NCBI GenBank assembly: GCA_023228865.1
Contig: JALOAH010000005.1
Location: 1 to 64,000, forward strand
DNA length: 64,000 bases
Direction of reading: 5' to 3'
Source: Porticoccaceae bacterium
GTDB taxonomy: Bacteria; Pseudomonadota; Gammaproteobacteria; Pseudomonadales; Porticoccaceae
Shown here: positions 36,555 through 45,445 of the stretch, piece after piece
How positions within the stretch are numbered: position 1 is the stretch's first letter
Layout: each line of letters opens with the position of its first letter
Made by a program: the position numbers and the translations under genes
The notes under the pieces: model-generated
What the model was told of the DNA's origin: nothing
The model's input: only the letters and a program-made list of their open reading frames with translations
The model's database searches: none

Positions 36555-38225
36555 TCAGTCTTTCGACCAATTGTCCTTTAGCCCAATAGTCTGATTAAAA
36601 ATCAGTTTGCCGTCGCCGCTGTGCTTGCTGTCGAGATAAAAATAGCCTTCCCGCTCAAACTGGTAGTGAATATCGAGATTGGCGTTGGCAAGGCCAATTT
36701 CGCCTTTGCAGCCGGTCAATATCTGCAGCGAATTTGGATTGATGCTGTCGAGAAAGTGCCTGCCGCCTGCTTCGGGAGAGGCCTCACTGAAGAGGCGATC
36801 GTAGATACGCAGTTCGCAATCGACAGATTCCCGGGCGGAGACCCAGTGAATCACGCCCCGGGGCTTGATGTCGTCCGGGGGATTTTCTCCCAAAGTGCCG
36901 GGGACGATGGTGGCGCGCACCTCCACCAGATTACCCTGACCGTCTTTCACCGCTTCGTCGGCGCGGATCACATAGGCAGAGCGCAGTCGCACCCATTCCC
37001 CCAGCACCAGGCGCTTGAATTTCTTGCGCGAGAGGGTTGTATCCTCACTGAAATCGTCGATATCGATATAAATTTCACGACTGAACGGCAACGTTCTGTG
37101 GCCGAGATCATCGCGATTGGGGTGACTGGGGGCGCTCAGGTATTCAGTCGCGCCCTCATCCACATTGGTCAGCACAACCTTCAGGGGACGCAGCACGCAC
37201 ATGGCGCGATGGGCGCTGTCATTGAGATCGTCGCGAATAAAGTGTTCCAGCTGCGCCATATCGACGGTGCCATCGGTTTTCGCCACCGCAAGGCTGTCGC
37301 AAAAATTGCGGATTGCCTCCGCCGTGACGCCGCGACGGCGCAGCCCGGAAATGGTTGGCATACGCGGATCATTCCAGCCATCGACGTGGTTTTCGTCCAC
37401 CAACTGCTTGAGCTTGCGCTTGCTGGTCACGGTGTAATTGAGATTGAGGCGGCCAAATTCAAACTGTCGAGGTTTGCTCGGCACCGGCAGATTGTTGATA
37501 AACCATTCGTATAGAGGGCGATGGTCTTCAAATTCCAGGGTGCAGATGGAATGGGAAATGCCTTCGATAGCATCTTCCTGACCGTGGGCAAAATCGTAGG
37601 ACGGGTAGATATTCCACTTGTCGCCACTGCGATGGTGAGCCATGCGCTTGATGCGGTAGAGCACCGGGTCGCGCAAATTCATGTTCGGCGACGCCATATC
37701 AATCTTTGCGCGCAGGGTCATTTTGCCCTCTTCAATTTCACCGCTGCGCATTTTTTCCAGCAGCGCCAGATTTTCGTCAGCGGGGCGATCCCGATAGGGG
37801 CTGTTTTTGCCGGGTTCTGTCAGGGTGCCCCGGTAGGCGCGGGTTTCCTCGGCGCTCAGCTCACACACATAGGCCTTCCCATTGTTGATCAGGTAAAGTG
37901 CCCACTGGTAAAGCTGCTCAAAATAATCGGAGGCAAAACGCACTTCACCGGCCCATTGAAAACCCAGCCAACGCACGTCTTCCTCAATGGCGCGAACAAA
38001 CTCCTCACTCTCTTTTTCTGGGTTGGTGTCATCAAAGCGCAGGTTGCATTCACCGCCAAAGTGGCGGGCAAGACCAAAATTGATGCAGATGGATTTGGCA
38101 TGGCCAATATGGAGATAGCCGTTGGGCTCTGGCGGAAATCGCGTGACAACCTTGCTGACAACCCCGTTTTCCAGGTCGCTTTTGATGATTTGCTGAATAA
38201 AATTGTGGCTTTGATTGGCGTCCAT
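36555..38225 (-). CDS. glnS: Glutaminyl-tRNA synthetase
   Basis: 556 residues, the usual bacterial GlnRS length. PPEPNGYLHIGHAKSICINF carries the HIGH motif, the class-I signature loop is in TVTSKRKLKQLVDENHVDGW, and DPRMPTISGLRRRGVT is the highly conserved GlnRS block. The anticodon-binding beta-barrel domains occupy the last 220 residues (SAPSHPNRDDLG, REIYIDIDDFSED). Charges tRNA-Gln directly, so the organism does not depend only on the amidotransferase route. Start ATG at 38225. Confidence 0.97.
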   Translation of the reverse strand: MDANQSHNFIQQIIKSDLENGVVSKVVTRFPPEPNGYLHIGHAKSICINFGLARHFGGECNLRFDDTNPEKESEEFVRAIEEDVRWLGFQWAGEVRFASDYFEQLYQWALYLINNGKAYVCELSAEETRAYRGTLTEPGKNSPYRDRPADENLALLEKMRSGEIEEGKMTLRAKIDMASPNMNLRDPVLYRIKRMAHHRSGDKWNIYPSYDFAHGQEDAIEGISHSICTLEFEDHRPLYEWFINNLPVPSKPRQFEFGRLNLNYTVTSKRKLKQLVDENHVDGWNDPRMPTISGLRRRGVTAEAIRNFCDSLAVAKTDGTVDMAQLEHFIRDDLNDSAHRAMCVLRPLKVVLTNVDEGATEYLSAPSHPNRDDLGHRTLPFSREIYIDIDDFSEDTTLSRKKFKRLVLGEWVRLRSAYVIRADEAVKDGQGNLVEVRATIVPGTLGENPPDDIKPRGVIHWVSARESVDCELRIYDRLFSEASPEAGGRHFLDSINPNSLQILTGCKGEIGLANANLDIHYQFEREGYFYLDSKHSGDGKLIFNQTIGLKDNWSKD

Positions 38226-38441
38226 CGAAATCCTGTGTGCTTGGCCTGTCGTTGATCAATAGGATCGGGGCATTCAATTGCCAGCTTCACCCCGGAAAAC
38301 CCGGCATTATAGCCGTCAGCAACCAGCGGAGAAACCAGACCGGGATATTTATCCGGTCGCATCCGGAAACCGGTTGTTTTTCAAAGGGGTTGGCACCACA
38401 GCGTTGCCAGACACTTGCGAGGTGTGGATTAACAGCAATCT

Positions 38442-40025
38442 TCAAACGATGCGACTGTCCCTGCTCTGCCAAAAAGGTTTGCGCAATTCGGTTTTAAGCA
38501 CCTTGCCGGCACCGGACAAAGGCATGGGTTCGTCCCGGAAGCTGATGGACTTGGGCAGCTTGTATCCGGCAATTTTGTCGCGGCAGTGATCGATCAGCTC
38601 TTTTTCTGAGGGCGACTGCCCCTGGTGGACAATCACAATGGCGTGAACCGCCTCGCCCCAGTCCTCGTGAGGAATGCCAATCACCGCCACATCGGCAACC
38701 GCCGGGTGGCTGATCAGGGTATTTTCCACTTCCGTGGTATAGACATTTTCACCGCCGCTGATAATCATGTCTTTGACTCTGTCGGCGATAAACAGATAAC
38801 CCTGATCATTGACGTACCCGGCATCACCGGTTGCCACCCAGCCGTTTTTGAGGGTTTTGGCGGTTTCTTCAGGTTTATTCCAGTAACCCAGCATGGCATT
38901 GGGGCCGCGCACCCAGATCTCTCCCGCCACACCCACAGGGCAGTCACTGCCGTCCTCGGCCACAATACGCACCTCACTAACCGCGGTGGGCAGGCCTGCG
39001 GATTTCAGTTTAATACCGCCCTCGCGGTGATCCTGCGCTGACAGGGTCGAGACCACCGGCGCCAGTTCTGTCTGCCCGTAAGCCTGGGTCAAACCCACCC
39101 GAGGCCAGACTTGAAGGCATTTTTTGAGGATTTCAGCGGGCATGGGAGATGCGCCATAAACCAGCATTTGCAGGGACGAGGCGGCAATTTTGTCGGCATC
39201 GGAATGATTGAGAAGCATCTTGATCATCGCCGGCACCAGAATAACGTGGGTGACATTTTCATTGAGGATGATGTCGACAACCGCGCCGGGATCAAACCTC
39301 GGCACCATGATATGGGTGGCAGCGCTGAGGGTTGCCGCATTGGAAACCGCCATATCCGCCATATGAAACATGGGCGCAGCGTGCAGATACACGCTGTTTC
39401 TGGACAGGGCAAAATCCGGCAGAGCGCCCATTGCACTGGCCCAGAGCGCCCGGTGGGGCTGCATCACACCCTTGGGAAACCCGGTGGTGCCACCAGTGTA
39501 GAAGATACCGGCGAGATCATCCCCCTGCCGCATAGAAGGCTTGCTGGGGTTGTGGCTCTGAATCAGTGTTTCAGCAGACACCGCCCAGGGCGGGCATTCA
39601 GCATCGCCCAGATAGACGCAGGCTTGCAGAGAGGGAACGCTTTTCAGCAAGGACTCTACCTGGCTGACGAAGGTATCGTCAAAAAACAGAATACGGCTGT
39701 CAGAATCGTCGAGAGCGTAGTGATTTTCGGCTTCGACCCAGCGGGTATTGAGGGGCACCAGGGTATAGCCCGCCCAGGAAATGGCAAACAGCGCCTCAAA
39801 ATAGCGGTCGCTGTTCAGGCTCAACAACGCCACGGATTCCGCTTCGGCAGTGGCGTTGCCATCAACGGCCGCACGCCCGATGTCGAGATCCCTGAGCCCC
39901 GCCGCCAGCCTGGCAATACGGTCAACAAATTCTGTCCAGCTGTGCTCGCGACCATTGAATCTGGTGGCGATTCCCTGGGGATTGTGCCGGGCGGCACGCA
40001 AAATCATTGCGGGTAGAGAAACCAT
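38442..40025 (-). CDS. Acyl-CoA synthetase (AMP-dependent, FadD-like)
   Basis: 527 residues of the ANL superfamily. The AMP-binding P-loop is GIFYTGGTTGFPKGVMQPH, then YGQTELAP, the hinge region GWVATGDAGYVNDQGYLFI with ADRVKDMIISGGENVYTTEVE, and the catalytic Lys near the end in PLSGAGKVLKTELRK. Activates a carboxylic acid to its CoA thioester via an acyl-adenylate. The subgroup with MVSLPAMILRAARHNPQGIA at the N-terminus is commonly a medium- or long-chain or aromatic acyl ligase; substrate not defined. It stands alone, divergent from ppiB. Confidence 0.88.
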   Translation of the reverse strand: MVSLPAMILRAARHNPQGIATRFNGREHSWTEFVDRIARLAAGLRDLDIGRAAVDGNATAEAESVALLSLNSDRYFEALFAISWAGYTLVPLNTRWVEAENHYALDDSDSRILFFDDTFVSQVESLLKSVPSLQACVYLGDAECPPWAVSAETLIQSHNPSKPSMRQGDDLAGIFYTGGTTGFPKGVMQPHRALWASAMGALPDFALSRNSVYLHAAPMFHMADMAVSNAATLSAATHIMVPRFDPGAVVDIILNENVTHVILVPAMIKMLLNHSDADKIAASSLQMLVYGASPMPAEILKKCLQVWPRVGLTQAYGQTELAPVVSTLSAQDHREGGIKLKSAGLPTAVSEVRIVAEDGSDCPVGVAGEIWVRGPNAMLGYWNKPEETAKTLKNGWVATGDAGYVNDQGYLFIADRVKDMIISGGENVYTTEVENTLISHPAVADVAVIGIPHEDWGEAVHAIVIVHQGQSPSEKELIDHCRDKIAGYKLPKSISFRDEPMPLSGAGKVLKTELRKPFWQSRDSRIV

Positions 40026-40249
40026 ATCGACCTTTTTACGTTTATAATGTCAGCCATTCAAGGAATGGATTATAGCCAGAGCCCCACTGATTGCTAGCCA
40101 ATACCAGGGGCGAACAGGCTTGTGGCAGGACAGCTGAGCGCCAACCTTCAATGCCGAGTTCGTCTCACCCACCCTATTCCGACAATTTTTCGTTCAACTT
40201 GGCCGCCAAAATCTTTATCATTGGCGCCGTAACCACACAGGAATGATTA

Positions 40250-40759
40250 ATGATTACCCTACATACCAACTACGGCGACATTGTCGTCGAACTCAATTTT
40301 GACAAGGCACCCAAAACCGCTGCCAACTTCCTTCAGTACTGCCGCGACCAATTCTACGCCGGCACTATTTTCCACCGTGTTATCAACGGCTTTATGGTTC
40401 AGGGCGGCGGCATGGATGAAAACATGAAAGAAAAAGCCTCCCGCGCACCCATCGAAAACGAGGCTGACAACGGCCTTAAAAACGATACGGGCACCCTGGC
40501 GATGGCGCGCACCAACGACCCTCACTCAGCATCTTCCCAGTTTTTTATCAATGTGGCTGACAATGACTTTCTCAACCACAAGGGCAAAAACCTCCAGGGT
40601 TGGGGCTACGCCGTCTTCGGCCGTGTTGTCGATGGCATGGAAACCGTCAACAAAATCAAAGCAGTGCCCACCGGCAGTAAAGGCTTTCACCAGGACGTTC
40701 CCACCGAGCTGGTCATTATCGAGCGCGTCAGCATTTCTGACGCCTATGCCGACAAATAA
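40250..40759 (+). CDS. ppiB: Peptidyl-prolyl cis-trans isomerase B (cyclophilin)
   Basis: 169 residues, cytoplasmic (no signal peptide). Cyclophilin motifs [15 protein letters not shown] (catalytic Arg in FHR), [18 protein letters not shown] and [15 protein letters not shown] are all intact. Accelerates proline isomerisation in folding. It is followed 26 bases later by lpxH on the same strand, the conserved ppiB-lpxH pair of gammaproteobacteria. This pairing supports both calls. Confidence 0.95.
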   Translation: MITLHTNYGDIVVELNFDKAPKTAANFLQYCRDQFYAGTIFHRVINGFMVQGGGMDENMKEKASRAPIENEADNGLKNDTGTLAMARTNDPHSASSQFFINVADNDFLNHKGKNLQGWGYAVFGRVVDGMETVNKIKAVPTGSKGFHQDVPTELVIIERVSISDAYADK

Positions 40760-40785
40760 ATGTCGCAGCAAAAACCTCGACAACA

Positions 40786-41514
40786 ATGACAGATCTGCTG
40801 ATTTCCGATCTCCACCTGTCGCCAGAACGCCCGGCCATTACCCGGGCGTTTTTTGATTTTCTCGACAACCGCGCTCGACAAGCCCGCGGCCTCTATATTC
40901 TCGGCGACCTTGTCGAGGCCTGGATCGGCGACGACGACCCGGATCAACTCAGCAGGGATCTGGTGGCAAGACTTCGCAACCTCAGCGACAGCGGCACCGG
41001 TCTCTATATCCAGCACGGCAACCGAGATTTCCTTATGGGCAAACGTTTTGCCCGCGAGACCGGCGCAACCCTGCTGGGGGATTACCATATTATTGAAAAC
41101 CCCGAGTACGCCAGCCTCGGCAGAATTCTCCTCTGCCACGGCGATACCCTGTGCAGTGACGATGTCGACTATCAGCGCTTTCGCCGCAAAGTGCGCAGGC
41201 CACTGAATCGCTGGCTGTTAGCACACCTGCCCTTGAAAAAGCGCCAGGCCATCGCCCGCAAATGGCGCAACCAAAGCAGCGCCGCCAACAGCAACAAGGC
41301 CGACAACATCATGGATGTCAACGGCGACACCGTTGCCGAGGTGATGCTCGCCTACAAGGCAAAAACCCTGATTCATGGCCATACCCACAGACCAGGCATT
41401 CACGATAACAAATTCGGAAAAAGAGTGGTGCTCGGCGATTGGGCAGAACAGGGCTGGTATGCCAGTCTTGAGGATGGCGGTGTGAAGCTTGACGCCTTTG
41501 CCATCACGACCTAG
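40786..41514 (+). CDS. lpxH: UDP-2,3-diacylglucosamine hydrolase LpxH
   Basis: 242 residues, calcineurin-like metallophosphoesterase. Metal-binding motifs: LLISDLHLS (D and H), LGDLVEAWIGDDD, QHGNRDFLMG, LLCHGDTLCSDD and HGHTHRPGIH. Cleaves UDP-2,3-diacylglucosamine to lipid X in lipid A synthesis at the inner membrane face. This is the classical gammaproteobacterial enzyme, and it follows ppiB as in related genomes. It is followed by a palindromic repeat that can act as a terminator. Confidence 0.95.
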   Translation: MTDLLISDLHLSPERPAITRAFFDFLDNRARQARGLYILGDLVEAWIGDDDPDQLSRDLVARLRNLSDSGTGLYIQHGNRDFLMGKRFARETGATLLGDYHIIENPEYASLGRILLCHGDTLCSDDVDYQRFRRKVRRPLNRWLLAHLPLKKRQAIARKWRNQSSAANSNKADNIMDVNGDTVAEVMLAYKAKTLIHGHTHRPGIHDNKFGKRVVLGDWAEQGWYASLEDGGVKLDAFAITT

Positions 41515-41549
41515 CACTCTTTCAATTTCATTTTGTCTTATCGAACTGC

Positions 41550-41616
41550 CATCGCCAGCAGGGCTGGCTCCTACCGAATAATCATTTATTTGTAGGAGCC
41601 AGCCCTGCTGGCGATG
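41550..41616. repeat. REP-like perfect palindrome after lpxH
   Basis: 25-bp arms at 41550-41574 and 41592-41616 are perfectly complementary around a 17-base AT-rich loop; the core is GTAGGAGCCAGCCCTGCTGG. The sequence resembles Pseudomonas-type REP elements (GTAGGAGC...GCGATG). It could terminate lpxH and stabilise the message. No associated RAYT transposase gene is in the window. Confidence 0.75.
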
Positions 41617-41778
41617 TCTGAAGATTATTTATGGTAGACAATATCAAATTGAAGCAACACGAGGAGACTTCCCCCAGGACTGCAATAAAACAGCAATTAT
41701 TTTCCTATATAAAGGGCACATCTATTTATCCAGCCCTCAGGGTCCTAGATACTCTGGCCTTAATACACACCCTGCCCT

Positions 41779-43593
41779 ATGCCTGTGCGCAACGTTTCAA
41801 TTAACCCTATGCAGCAATCTGCCAGCGACCAACTTAAACGCATTCTGGAGAGCAATTGGCTGACAGCTGTTTTCCAGCCCATTGCCAATCTTGGCAAAAA
41901 TAATGTCATTGGCTACGAAGGGCTGATTCGCGGCCCGGCAGGAACCGAACTCCAACCGGCGGCCGCACTGTTTGCGGCCGCCAACGCTCCCTGGCTGAGG
42001 GAGCGTCTGGAAATCGCTGCCATTGAACGGATTCTCAGCCAAGTGCGGCAAACACAGTCCCAGGGTTTTATCTTCCTCAATATCAGCGGCAATGTCCTCA
42101 TCAATATCACCGCAAAATGGGGACTCCCACGATTTATCAGTTGGCTTGAACAGCAGAAAGTGCCACTGAGTAAACTCATTTTCGAGATCACCGAGCACGA
42201 ACGCATCGCCGACGTGGAGCAACTTAAAGCTGTGACCACCAGCCTGCACGCCAGAGGTATAAGCTTTGCTCTGGACGATTTCGGCGATGGTCATTCCAGT
42301 CTTCGTGTTTGGGCGGAAATCCAACCCAGATTTGTCAAAATCGACAAATTCTTCACCGCTGATATCGCTAACATTGCCTATAAATCCAAAACACTTCACG
42401 CCCTTTGCCATATCTGCGAAACCCTGGGTGGAACCCTGATCGCCGAAGGCATTGAGAATGAAGAGCAACTTGGCGTCATCCGCGACTTGGGCATCACTCT
42501 GGGGCAAGGCTTTTATATCGCTCCTCCGGAAGCCGAACCAGCGACCCGCATATCAGCCGCCGCTGCCGCCACCCTCGAAAACAAGGAAGTCACAGTTCTC
42601 AGTGATAACTTCTTTCTCGGTTCACAGCAGGTCAATGCAGAAAAACTTTCAATCGCCGCACCCATCATAGAACCTGATGAACCCAATGAAACTGCGCTTC
42701 ATATCTTCCAGACAAATCCAGAACTCCACGCCCTACCTGTTATCCGCGACCATATCCCGGTTGGGCTTATCAATCGCAGGGATTTCATGGAAAGATTCAC
42801 TCGCGCCTATCAGAAGGAATTGCTCGGCCAACGCCCCTGCAGCCTGCTGATGAATCACAACCCCAGACTGCTCGAACGCAGCGCAAACATCAGCGAAATG
42901 ATCGGACTGCTGACATCAGAAGATCAACGCTATCTTTTCGAAGGCTTCATCGTTACCGACAATGGCAGATATTTTGGCATTGGTACGGGAGAATTACTGG
43001 TGCGCACCGTCACTGCCCAGCGTCTTGAAGCTGCCCGGCATGCCAATCCCCTGACGTTTCTTCCGGGCAATATTCCCATCAGCCAACACATTGACAAGCT
43101 GTTACGCAATGGCAAACCATTTTATGTGGCCTACTGCGATCTCAACCATTTCAAGCCCTACAATGATCAATACGGCTACTGGCGCGGCGACGAAATGATC
43201 CGCCTTGTCTCGCGCACCATACTCAATACCATCAACAACCGAATGGATTTTATCGGTCATGTGGGCGGGGATGATTTCATTATCATTTTTCAGAGCCGAA
43301 ACTGGGAGCAATTGTGTTGCGATATCATCGCCAGTTTCAATCTCCACGCCAGAGAGTTATACGACTCCCAGGAACTGGAGAACAATGGCATAACCGCCGA
43401 GGACAGGCACGGCCATGTAGTATTCTTTCCACTCACTACCCTGGCCATCGGTGTGGTGACAGTAAATCCTCCCTATTACCACCAGGCGGAAGACGTGGCC
43501 TCTGCAGCGGCGGCAGCAAAAAGGCAGGCAAAGAAAAGGAATATAGGTTTCTGGATTGCAGATACAAACCCTGCCCCCATCTCTGAAACTTAA
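41779..43593 (+). CDS. EAL-CBS-GGDEF cyclic di-GMP signalling protein
   Basis: 604 residues with unusual order: an EAL phosphodiesterase domain first (about 25-265), a CBS pair (about 275-400), then a GGDEF cyclase domain (about 430-595). EAL residues: E47 in YEGLIRG (EGL instead of EAL), EITEHE, LDDFGDGHSSL, VKIDKFF and AEGIENEEQLG, so metal and catalytic sites appear complete. GGDEF: DLNHFKPYNDQYGY and G496-G-D-D-F500; GGDDF is a tolerated variant. The inhibitory RxxD site is absent (NRMD). CBS domains suggest nucleotide sensing (inference). No membrane segment. An alternative start lies 30 bases downstream. Confidence 0.9.
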   Translation: MPVRNVSINPMQQSASDQLKRILESNWLTAVFQPIANLGKNNVIGYEGLIRGPAGTELQPAAALFAAANAPWLRERLEIAAIERILSQVRQTQSQGFIFLNISGNVLINITAKWGLPRFISWLEQQKVPLSKLIFEITEHERIADVEQLKAVTTSLHARGISFALDDFGDGHSSLRVWAEIQPRFVKIDKFFTADIANIAYKSKTLHALCHICETLGGTLIAEGIENEEQLGVIRDLGITLGQGFYIAPPEAEPATRISAAAAATLENKEVTVLSDNFFLGSQQVNAEKLSIAAPIIEPDEPNETALHIFQTNPELHALPVIRDHIPVGLINRRDFMERFTRAYQKELLGQRPCSLLMNHNPRLLERSANISEMIGLLTSEDQRYLFEGFIVTDNGRYFGIGTGELLVRTVTAQRLEAARHANPLTFLPGNIPISQHIDKLLRNGKPFYVAYCDLNHFKPYNDQYGYWRGDEMIRLVSRTILNTINNRMDFIGHVGGDDFIIIFQSRNWEQLCCDIIASFNLHARELYDSQELENNGITAEDRHGHVVFFPLTTLAIGVVTVNPPYYHQAEDVASAAAAAKRQAKKRNIGFWIADTNPAPISET

Positions 43594-43614
43594 GGGGAGG
43601 GAGAGGGTGATAGA

Positions 43615-44235
43615 TCAAACGGGCAAACCTGAGTGGAAACGAAACTCATCGTCAGGGCTTTCGATCAACCTCTTTTCGGCCTCGGCAACAAGGGCAATAC
43701 GGTCACTGATATCCACCCCGGCAACCTTTTTGGCCAGACTGAGATAATCCCGATAGTGGCGGCTCTCCGATTTCAGCAGCGAGGTGTAGAACTTTGCCAG
43801 CTCAGCATCCAAATGGGGCGCCAAAGCGGCAAAGCGCTCACAGGAACGGGCTTCAATAAAAGCGCCAATAATCAGAGTGTCCACCAATTTCCAGGGTTCC
43901 TGGGGACGTATCAGCTTGCGCAGTTCGGCGGCATAACGGGAGGCGCTGACGTGCACATAGGCGATATTGCGCGCCGACATGATTTCCAAAACCTGCTCAA
44001 AATGGCGCAATTCTTCCCGCGCCAGCTTCGACATTTTATTGAGCAGGTCGCTGTGATTGATATATTTATACATCAGCGACATGGCCGTGCCCGCCGCTTT
44101 TTTCTCACAGTTGGCGTGATCAATCAATAAAACTGACTGCTGGCGGAGAGCCTCTTCAACCCACAAAGCCGGAGTTTCACAGGCCAAAAAAGCCTTGATT
44201 TCAACGAGGGCGGGACTTTCTTTAGCTTCACTCAT
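43615..44235 (-). CDS. miaE: tRNA-(ms2io6A37) hydroxylase MiaE
   Basis: 206 residues from the ATG at 44235; the frame opens 14 codons earlier, but MSEAKESPALVEIK is the better N-terminus. A ferritin-like diiron fold with the ligand motifs ANCEKKAAGTAMSLM, REELRHFEQV, EARSCERF and ESRHYRDYLSLA. Hydroxylates the isopentenyl group of ms2i6A37 in tRNA, an O2-dependent modification found mainly in gammaproteobacteria. Stands alone, convergent with the EAL-GGDEF gene. Confidence 0.92.
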   Translation of the reverse strand: MSEAKESPALVEIKAFLACETPALWVEEALRQQSVLLIDHANCEKKAAGTAMSLMYKYINHSDLLNKMSKLAREELRHFEQVLEIMSARNIAYVHVSASRYAAELRKLIRPQEPWKLVDTLIIGAFIEARSCERFAALAPHLDAELAKFYTSLLKSESRHYRDYLSLAKKVAGVDISDRIALVAEAEKRLIESPDDEFRFHSGLPV

Positions 44236-44336
44236 AAAACAATACTTAACTCGATAACCCAGGGTTGATAGCAACACGCCAATGGCCAGATAACACCGGC
44301 TTTCATCTGGCCGCTCGCGGACAGTCCTCGCAAAGC

Positions 44337-44981
44337 TTATTTTTTCAGCATTTTCTGCATATCTGCCTGCTGGGCGCGATCCAGTTCAATAACCAGCTCC
44401 CGCTCAGCCATGCGCCGCCGCCATGGGGACAGCACAGGGGACAACTCATCAATATTGACATCCAGACACCGACCGGCAATAAAGTCGGCAAAGGCGAGGC
44501 AATAATAGGCAAAAATATCTGCCGCAGAGAAGTTCTCCCCCGTCAGCCACGGCTTTACTGCCGCCAATTTCTCCAGCGCCGCCACCCCTTTTTTCAACTC
44601 AACGACAGCCCGTGATTTTCTGTGCTCCTCAAGTACTTTGCCACCAAATACAGTGGCCAGCAGTGGCCTTGCCGCACCATCGATGTATTTTTCAGATATG
44701 TGACAGAGGCGCCTGACTGCAGCTTTCTTGAACGGGTCTTTGGGAAACAGGGGAATTTCCGGATAGATATCCTCGAGAAATTCGACAATAACCTGGGTTT
44801 CCGAAATAAAGCCTTCCCGCACTTCAAGCACGGGGATTTTACCCAAAGGACTGATGGCGAGAAATTCCTCCGCCTGGGATGGCATGGTATAAATTTCTTC
44901 AAAATCCAGACCTTTTTCCAGCATCGCCAGTTTGACGATATTGTAGTAATTACTGAGCGGTGCACCGTAAAGTTTGAACAT
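44337..44981 (-). CDS. Glutathione S-transferase family protein
   Basis: 214 residues from the ATG at 44981 (MFKLYGAPLSNYYNIVKLAM). The frame is open further upstream to 45191, but that part is low-complexity and not conserved in character. The thioredoxin-like domain has the cis-Pro in GKIPVLEV and the ET in FISETQVIVEFLEDIYP, which contact glutathione. The helical C-terminal domain has PWLTGENFSAADIFAYY (N-capping box). Substrate unknown. No operon partner. Confidence 0.85.
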   Translation of the reverse strand: MFKLYGAPLSNYYNIVKLAMLEKGLDFEEIYTMPSQAEEFLAISPLGKIPVLEVREGFISETQVIVEFLEDIYPEIPLFPKDPFKKAAVRRLCHISEKYIDGAARPLLATVFGGKVLEEHRKSRAVVELKKGVAALEKLAAVKPWLTGENFSAADIFAYYCLAFADFIAGRCLDVNIDELSPVLSPWRRRMAERELVIELDRAQQADMQKMLKK

Positions 44982-45445
44982 GAAAATGCTCCTTTTCAAT
45001 TTTCTGTTGTTGCGCCCCTGGCTTGTTTCACACCTGGCATCTCTCTGCTTTCTGGCTGGCAGCGGCGGTTTATAACCTACGCCTTCCAAGGCAGGTGAAC
45101 TATTATGGATTGCAGGCAGAAATGCAATGTCTCGCCAGTTGCGCAATAGCGGCGGAGTCTCACTCCCCGGGCCTTCCGTGGGCGTGCTCACCGCACCAGC
45201 GCTTCAAACCCTGGTTTTCACGGGGCAGTTTGGGAGCCGGAGAGTTGCCGCCCATGGGGTTGGCAACCAGAGGGACAGAGCACTGCACGTCTTCACTTGG
45301 TTATCATTAGCTTAGTAACCGCAGCAAATTTCCGGTAGAATTGTCGGCTGCGGGCTATCCGGCCCCCCATCGATGTGTGTCATCGATAGCCCCGACTCCG
45401 GCAACCACCGGGGCGGGTAAATCCATCAAATATGAGGACCTAACC
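44982..45445. other. Intergenic region between gst and acnB
   Basis: 464 bases between divergent genes. No convincing protein frame or RNA. It must hold both promoters; I see only the acnB ribosome binding site GAGGA near 45434 and no obvious operator. Confidence 0.3.

Noticed and set aside
36367..36570. 68-residue N-terminal extension of CysS
   Set aside because: It translates the MITE; the standard CysS N-terminus begins at 36366.
44982..45191. 70-residue N-terminal extension of the GST
   Set aside because: The thioredoxin fold of GSTs starts at MFKLYG; the extension is low-complexity.
45341..45445. Upstream ATG start for acnB
   Set aside because: A GTG with a good ribosome binding site gives the standard AcnB N-terminus.
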